Assembly (NCBI GenBank): GCA_934502625.1 | Contig: CAKSUQ010000007.1 | Span: 1-64,000 of the forward strand | Length of the DNA: 64,000 bases | Direction of reading: 5' to 3' | From: an uncultured Gemmiger sp. | GTDB taxonomy: Bacteria > Bacillota > Clostridia > Oscillospirales > Ruminococcaceae | In this document: piece after piece, positions 59,034-64,000 of the stretch | Layout of the letters: each line of letters opens with the position of its first letter | Numbering within the stretch: the first letter of the stretch is position 1 | The notes under the pieces: generated by a model | What the model saw: the letters and a program-made list of their open reading frames with translations, nothing else | The model's database searches: none | Told to the model about the DNA's origin: nothing | Made by a program: the position numbers and the translations under genes

Positions 59034-59930
59034 ATGCTGCCCAACCAGACATTCAACGCCATTATCAGCAGCCTGCGCACATTTGACCCGTTGTCCGACA
59101 CGCTGGACATCCTTATCATCTCCTTCGCGTTCTACCAGCTCTTGCAGTTCGCGCGCAAATCCCGCGCGGGGCAGCTGGTCAAGGGCATCATCCTGATCCT
59201 TGTGTTCTACGGTCTGGCCGTTATGCTGAACCTGAAAACCGTTACATGGGTCCTGAACAACGTCATCACCATCGGCTTTATGGCCGCTGTCGTCATCTTC
59301 CAGCCGGAGCTGCGCCGCACCCTCGAACGCATGGGGCAGAGCACCCATTGGGCGAACCTGCTGCTGGGCAGCCGCCGCAGTGACCCGTCGCTGCGCGGCG
59401 TGTGGCAGAACGCCGTCGTCGCCATCTGCGACGCAGCCGAGCAATTGTCCGATACCCGCACCGGTGCGCTGATGGTGCTGGAGCGCAACAATAACCTTGA
59501 CGAGATCATCCGCACCGGCACGCCGATGCACGCCGACGTTATCCGCGAGATGCTGGGTACGATCTTCTACGAGGGCACGCCGCTGCACGACGGCGCGGTC
59601 GTTATCCGCGACGGTGTTATTGTGGCCGCAGGCTGCGTGCTGCCGCTGTCCAACAACTTGGAAATGGGCAAGGACATGGGCACCCGCCACCGCGCCGGCC
59701 TTGGCATGAGCGAAAACTCCGACGCCATCGTCATCATCGTCAGCGAGGAGACCGGCATTATTTCGATGGCGAAAAACGGCGTGCTCATCCGCCGCCTTGA
59801 CCGCCAGAATCTATTCAACCTTTTGCAGGAGGAAATCGTCCCGCCGGAGCAAAGCGAGGACGAAAGCACCTCGCCGCTGCAAAAGCTGCTGCGCAAGGGA
59901 GGCGCGCTGAACCATGCCAAACCCGAATAA
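59034..59930 (+). CDS. cdaA: diadenylate cyclase
   Basis: It makes c-di-AMP from two ATP at the membrane. Three N-terminal membrane segments (residues 25-95) precede the DAC domain with catalytic HDGAVVI and GTRHRAGLG motifs (about residues 187 and 221). The C-terminal tail is longer than in Bacillus. It overlaps the CdaR gene by 17 bp. glmM, usually the third gene, is not here. Confidence 0.95.
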   Translation: MLPNQTFNAIISSLRTFDPLSDTLDILIISFAFYQLLQFARKSRAGQLVKGIILILVFYGLAVMLNLKTVTWVLNNVITIGFMAAVVIFQPELRRTLERMGQSTHWANLLLGSRRSDPSLRGVWQNAVVAICDAAEQLSDTRTGALMVLERNNNLDEIIRTGTPMHADVIREMLGTIFYEGTPLHDGAVVIRDGVIVAAGCVLPLSNNLEMGKDMGTRHRAGLGMSENSDAIVIIVSEETGIISMAKNGVLIRRLDRQNLFNLLQEEIVPPEQSEDESTSPLQKLLRKGGALNHAKPE

Positions 59931-61224
59931 ACCCACAGCGCCGACCCCGAAGGCCGCGCCCAAAGGCCCCCGCACGATCTGGGACAACCCGGTATTCACA
60001 ATGGTGATGGCGCTCATCATGGGCTTTGCCACTTGGACGATCGTGACCGTCTTCATCGACCCGCAGGGCACGAAGATCGTGACGAACGTACCCATCAACT
60101 ACACCAGCGGCGCGTCGACCTACACGGCGCAGGGGCTGGACATCGTCGAAAAGCCGGATATCGAGGGTGTTACCGTCAAGGTCGAGGGCAACAGCACGAT
60201 CATCGGCAACATCCAGAACTCCGACATTATGGTCTACCCCAGCTACGCGGGTGTCAGCGGCGCGGGCAAGGTCACGCTGCGCCTGCAGGCGCGTGTGACG
60301 AACACCACCGATTTCCCCGGTGATATTGACTGCACGGTCGAGTCGCCGGATACCGTCGACGTCGTCTTTGACGAGGTCAGCGAGAAGACCGTGCCCGTCA
60401 CGGTGGACGCTTCCGCCGTGCCGATCTCGTCGGGCTATATGCTGAACAAGACCTCGGCTGTTCCGGCGGAGATCACGCTGCGCGGCCCCACGAGCGAGCT
60501 TGACCAGATCAGCAGCGTCGTTGCGCCGGTGCAGACCGACGGTGAGTTGGCCGATACGACGACCGTGCCCGCTGCGCTGGAGCTGCGCGACGAGGAGGGC
60601 AATGTCTTTACGCCGCAGTATGTCACGCTGGAAAGCGATTCCGCCAACGTCACGCTGACGGTCTATCAGGTGCGGGAGCTGCCGCTGAAGGTGGACTTCA
60701 TCGGCACGCCGAACGGCTTTGACGTCGAGAGTCTGCACTACTCCCTCAGCCAGCAGACACTGCGGGTCGCGGGGCCCGCCCGCACGATCGGCGCGCTGGA
60801 ATCGCTGACCGTGACCGATTTTGACCTCGCGCGCGAGTTCGAGCCGGGGCGCGATTATCAGCGCTTGGTCGAGCTGCCCGCCGGTATCGTCTCGCTGGAC
60901 GGCGTGACGAACGTGACGCTGGACTTCGACACATCCGATATGGAGTCGACGAAGCTGAACATCTCGAACATCCGCGCCATCAACGTGCCCAGCAACTACG
61001 AGCTGCAAATTTTGTCCAGCCTCGTCAGCAACGTGACGCTGTACGGGCCAAAAGATGAGATCGAGGCACTGTCCGCCGACAGCATCGTAGCGCAGATCGA
61101 TTGCCAGAGTTTGAACCTGACCGTCGGCCAGCAGACGATCGCCGTCAGCATCCAGATCCCATCCTCGACCCGCATCTTTGCCACCGGCAGCTACACCGTC
61201 CAGTGCGAGGTCACATCGAAATAA
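59914..61224 (+). CDS. cdaR: CdaR-like YbbR-domain protein
   Basis: The 436-residue extracytoplasmic regulator of CdaA has one N-terminal membrane segment (residues 24-48, VFTMVMALIMGFATWTIVTV) and about four YbbR repeats, each ending in a V-x-V strand pattern (VPVTVDASAVP, LPLKVDFIG). Start ATG 59914 lies inside cdaA, coupling the two. Confidence 0.93.
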   Translation: MPNPNKPTAPTPKAAPKGPRTIWDNPVFTMVMALIMGFATWTIVTVFIDPQGTKIVTNVPINYTSGASTYTAQGLDIVEKPDIEGVTVKVEGNSTIIGNIQNSDIMVYPSYAGVSGAGKVTLRLQARVTNTTDFPGDIDCTVESPDTVDVVFDEVSEKTVPVTVDASAVPISSGYMLNKTSAVPAEITLRGPTSELDQISSVVAPVQTDGELADTTTVPAALELRDEEGNVFTPQYVTLESDSANVTLTVYQVRELPLKVDFIGTPNGFDVESLHYSLSQQTLRVAGPARTIGALESLTVTDFDLAREFEPGRDYQRLVELPAGIVSLDGVTNVTLDFDTSDMESTKLNISNIRAINVPSNYELQILSSLVSNVTLYGPKDEIEALSADSIVAQIDCQSLNLTVGQQTIAVSIQIPSSTRIFATGSYTVQCEVTSK

Positions 61225-61239
61225 AGGAAACACAAACCT

Positions 61240-62838
61240 ATGCTTCTAGTCCGCAACATCCGCCTGCCGCTGACCTGCCCCGACCCTGACGCCGAGGCAG
61301 CGGCGAAGGCACTGGCTATCCTGCGCGTGCCCGCCCGCAAGGCGGCGCACTGCGGCGTGGCAAAACTCAGCGTGGACGCTCGGCACGGTACGCCGGTGCT
61401 CGTCTATACCATCGCAGTCACACTCCACGACGAGGGTGAGGAATCGGCGCTGGCCGGGGCCTCGCCCTGTGTCTGTCATACACAGCCGCCGAAATTCGAC
61501 TTCCCAACGGGGAAAACGCCGCTGGCGCACCGTCCCGTCGTCGTGGGGCTGGGGCCTGCGGGACTGTTTGCGGCGCTGCTGCTGGCGCGTAAGGGCTACC
61601 GCCCCCTTGTGCTGGAACGCGGTGCGGCATTGGACGAACGCATCCGCGCGGTCGAGCATTTTGAGCAGACCGGCGAATTGAACCGGAACGCCAACATCCA
61701 GTTTGGTGAGGGCGGCGCGGGCACTTTCTCGGACGGCAAGCTGACGACCCGCGTCGGTGACCCGCTCTGCGCGTTTGTGACCGGGGCGTTCCTCGATCAC
61801 GGCGCGCCAGCCGACATTGCGTGGCGGCAGAAGCCCCACGTCGGCACTGACCTGTTGCGCGGCGTCATCCGCAGCATCCGCGGCGAGATCGAAGCGCTGG
61901 GCGGCGAGGTGCGGTTTAACACCGCGCTGACCGGGCTGCAAATCAAAAACAGTGCGCTCGTCGGCATCGACACGACGGCGGGCAGCGTGCCCTGCGAGCA
62001 GCTGATTCTGGCCGTCGGCCACAGCGCGCGGGACACGTTCGGGATGCTGCACGCGCTGGGGCTGCCGCTGGAATGTAAGCCGTTCTCGGTGGGCTTCCGC
62101 GCCGAGCACCTGCAAACGGAGATCGACAAAAGCCTCTACCACGCCGCCGCCGGGCACACGGCGCTGCCGAAGGGTGAGTACCAGCTCAGCCAGCATGTCA
62201 GCGGCGGGCGGTGCGTTTACACCTTCTGCATGTGCCCCGGCGGGCAGGTCTGCGCCGCCGCCAGCGAGGAGGGCGGCGTAGTCACCAATGGCATGAGCCT
62301 GCACGCCCGCGACGGCCGCAACGCCAACGCGGCGGTCGTCGTCAGCGTGGATGGCCGCGATTTCGACGATGATCCGGCGAAGGCCGTCGCGTTCCAGCGC
62401 GGGCTGGAGCAGGCCGCCTACCGCGCGGGCGGCGGGGGATACCTCGCCCCGGCCGAGACGGTGGGCAGCTTTTTGGCCGGGCGCGGCACGCTGGAATTGG
62501 GCGCGGTGCAGCCGACCTATCCGCGCGGCGTGACGCCCTGCGATTTGGGCAGCCTGCTGCCCGGCGCACTCAGCGGTGCGCTGCGGGAGGGTCTGACCGC
62601 CTTTGGCCGCAAGCTGGCCGCCTACCGCGCACCCGACGCCGTGCTGACCGGGTTGGAGACCCGCACCAGCAGCCCGGTGCGCCTGCTGCGCGGCAAGGAA
62701 GATTTGCAGTGCACCGGCCTTTCCGGCCTGTACCCCTGCGGCGAGGGCGCGGGCTACGCGGGCGGCATCATGACCGCCGCCGTCGACGGCGTGCGCTGCG
62801 CCGCCGAATTGATGAAAAATTGGGCACCGAACGAATAA
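61240..62838 (+). CDS. FAD-dependent oxidoreductase-like protein (COG2509 type)
   Basis: The 532-residue protein has an N-terminal alpha/beta domain (1-85, IRLPLTCPDPDAEAA), then an FAD-binding fold with VVVGLGPAGLFAALLLARKG and GEGGAGTFSDGKLTTR. The C-terminal CGEGAGYAGGIMTAAVDG closes the FAD site. These proteins are widespread and uncharacterised; no electron partner is evident here. It starts 15 bp after cdaR and may be cotranscribed. Confidence 0.9.
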   Translation: MLLVRNIRLPLTCPDPDAEAAAKALAILRVPARKAAHCGVAKLSVDARHGTPVLVYTIAVTLHDEGEESALAGASPCVCHTQPPKFDFPTGKTPLAHRPVVVGLGPAGLFAALLLARKGYRPLVLERGAALDERIRAVEHFEQTGELNRNANIQFGEGGAGTFSDGKLTTRVGDPLCAFVTGAFLDHGAPADIAWRQKPHVGTDLLRGVIRSIRGEIEALGGEVRFNTALTGLQIKNSALVGIDTTAGSVPCEQLILAVGHSARDTFGMLHALGLPLECKPFSVGFRAEHLQTEIDKSLYHAAAGHTALPKGEYQLSQHVSGGRCVYTFCMCPGGQVCAAASEEGGVVTNGMSLHARDGRNANAAVVVSVDGRDFDDDPAKAVAFQRGLEQAAYRAGGGGYLAPAETVGSFLAGRGTLELGAVQPTYPRGVTPCDLGSLLPGALSGALREGLTAFGRKLAAYRAPDAVLTGLETRTSSPVRLLRGKEDLQCTGLSGLYPCGEGAGYAGGIMTAAVDGVRCAAELMKNWAPNE

Positions 62839-62853
62839 CAGATTGGACAAACC

Positions 62854-63966
62854 ATGCCAGATAACAGAAACGACAATTGCAACTACGACCTCGGTGATGT
62901 GATCGACAACGCCGTCGAGATGGGCAGCAAGATCGGCTCGACGGTGCTGGGCAGCATTGCCGACGCACTGGAACAGGCGGGCGACGCCATGGGCATGCGC
63001 CAGCCGGACAGCTTCTCCGCATGGAAGCGCCGGCTGGAGCGCAAGTGGAAAAACGGCGGGCAGGCAGCGGCCATCGTCTTTACGGCGGTGGGCTGGTCGC
63101 TGGCCGGGTGCTTCGGCATCACAGCGCTGGTGATGGGGATTCTTACCGCCGTCGGCGCTGCGCCGCTGGGGCTGACCCATGATGAATTTATGGCGATCCC
63201 CATCCTGTTCGTCTGCTTTACGCCGGTTACGGTCGGCTGCGCGATCATGGGCTGGTTCGGCACGAAAAAGCTCTTCTATTTTGGCCGCCTGCGCAAGCTG
63301 CTGCGCGCCGCAAACGACTGGACGTGCGATTTGCCCACCCTTGCCCGCAAGGCGCAGATCAAGCAGGAGAAGGCCTACGACACGGTTGCCAAGGCCGTCG
63401 GCAGCGGCGATCTGCCCAACGCCGCCATCAGCGACGATTACAGCACACTCTATCTGGATGATTCGCTCCTGCCGTCCGCGCCGCAGCCCGCTGCCGCACC
63501 GCAGCCCGCATCTGCTGCGCCGCTGACCGAGACCGAGCAGTTCCAGCGCGAGGGCGTGGATTTTCTGAACTATTTAAAGGCTTGCTGCGGCAGACTGGGC
63601 AGCGATGCCGATGAAGAATTGGTGCAGATGCGCAAGATCTGCGCGTCCATTCTTGGCTTTGTGCATAACCACCCGGAGCAGCTGAACCGGGTGCGCCGCT
63701 TCCGCGAATATTACCTGCCCACGACCCGCAAGCTGCTGGATACGGCGCAGGGCTTGGGCGAGTCAGACACGGCCAACGCGTCGGAGATCCGCCGCGACAT
63801 CACCGGCATTTTGCACACGCTGAACGCTGCCTATGAAAAGCTGTACGACACGCTTTTGCAGGACGTCAGCATGGACGTTTCGACCGAGATCGACACGCTG
63901 GAAGCCATGCTGCGGCAGGACGGCCTGACCCACGATTTTGAAGCTGATTTTAACACAAGGAGCTAA
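62854..63966 (+). CDS. XpaC-like (5-bromo-4-chloroindolyl phosphate hydrolysis family) protein
   Basis: The 370-residue protein has two membrane segments (about residues 68-95 and 112-130), followed by a cytoplasmic helical domain, an Ala/Pro-rich linker (PSAPQPAAAPQPASAAP) and a C-terminal helical domain (YYLPTTRKLLDTAQGL) typical of XpaC. XpaC is often adjacent to TelA/YceH-type genes linked to envelope stress, so the next gene may be one. The biochemical role is unresolved. Confidence 0.75.
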   Translation: MPDNRNDNCNYDLGDVIDNAVEMGSKIGSTVLGSIADALEQAGDAMGMRQPDSFSAWKRRLERKWKNGGQAAAIVFTAVGWSLAGCFGITALVMGILTAVGAAPLGLTHDEFMAIPILFVCFTPVTVGCAIMGWFGTKKLFYFGRLRKLLRAANDWTCDLPTLARKAQIKQEKAYDTVAKAVGSGDLPNAAISDDYSTLYLDDSLLPSAPQPAAAPQPASAAPLTETEQFQREGVDFLNYLKACCGRLGSDADEELVQMRKICASILGFVHNHPEQLNRVRRFREYYLPTTRKLLDTAQGLGESDTANASEIRRDITGILHTLNAAYEKLYDTLLQDVSMDVSTEIDTLEAMLRQDGLTHDFEADFNTRS

Positions 63967-63971
63967 ACTGT

Positions 63972-64000
63972 ATGAATTATCCTGCGTGGCAACTGAAAAA
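63972..64000 (+). CDS. start of next gene, truncated by window edge
   Basis: ATG 63972 is nine bases after AAGGAG and opens MNYPAWQLK before the window ends. It is too short to identify; a partner of the XpaC-like protein is likely from spacing alone. Confidence 0.5.

Overview
The window is 64 kb of a GC-rich, low-GC-phylum (Bacillota) chromosome. The evidence is a Gram-positive PolC, SpoIIID, a Spo0A-like protein, a CdaA/CdaR pair, IspD-IspF fusion, DUF6076- and DUF6514-type proteins and strong Shine-Dalgarno sites. I infer a gut Oscillospiraceae/Ruminococcaceae member of the Faecalibacterium/Gemmiger/Subdoligranulum kind; no rRNA is present to prove it.

Layout. (1) 1-10391: an integrated mobilizable element sits at the 3' end of a tRNA-Lys gene. 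An 11-bp direct repeat (65-75 and 10381-10391) bounds it. It carries an AT-rich four-gene cargo with a YbjN-like gene, a DUF6076 protein, a RepA_N-like initiator, a hairpin-rich candidate oriT, a Mob/Pre-type relaxase, an ABC exporter with a double-length permease, an XRE regulator and a large serine recombinase whose reading frame runs through the right att site. (2) 10392-12640: the displaced tRNA-Lys terminator, tRNA-fragment/palindrome debris and a second AT-rich island (RIO-like mini kinase, XRE-membrane protein, PAP2 phosphatase). (3) 13-21 kb: an orphan pseudopilin, UDP-galactopyranose mutase, a LytTR/GHKL two-component pair, a self-regulated MarR-TauE operon, tRNA-Ala with a small flanking duplication, and an operon of a DUF6514-like protein, a divergent Spo0A-like regulator and an ATPase-domain partner. 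(4) 21-31.4 kb: the conserved pyrH-frr-cdsA-dxr-rseP-ispG-polC block, lacking uppS. (5) 31.4-36.8 kb: tRNA-Gly, a DMT permease, a second LytTR/GHKL pair, tRNA-Leu, an AEC transporter and an Lrp regulator. (6) 36.9-42.2 kb: a BlaI-controlled four-gene operon in which a BlaR1-like M56 protease is fused to two M23 (LytM) domains and is followed by two further secreted or membrane M23 peptidases. This is the most interesting locus. (7) 42.3-49 kb: tRNA-Ser, a CPA2 antiporter, uridine kinase, dCMP deaminase, SpoIIID, a GT-C-like membrane protein and a radical-SAM activase-like enzyme. (8) 48.4-57.2 kb: a nucleoside uptake and salvage cluster (deoD, cdd, two BMP lipoproteins, ATPase, two permeases, pyrimidine-nucleoside phosphorylase). 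(9) 57.3-64 kb: ispDF, cdaA-cdaR, a COG2509-type flavoprotein, an XpaC-like protein and the first codons of another gene.

How the genes work together. dxr, ispG and ispDF give four MEP-pathway activities. Nucleosides are imported by the BMP/ABC system and broken down or salvaged by DeoD, Cdd, Pdp, Udk and dCMP deaminase. c-di-AMP synthesis (CdaA/CdaR) and the BlaI/M56-M23 operon both point to cell-wall surveillance. Intergenic spaces are sprinkled with two families of GC-rich palindromes. Many promoters of the TTGACA-N17-TATAAT form can be read directly, including at all four tRNA genes whose upstream regions lie in the window.
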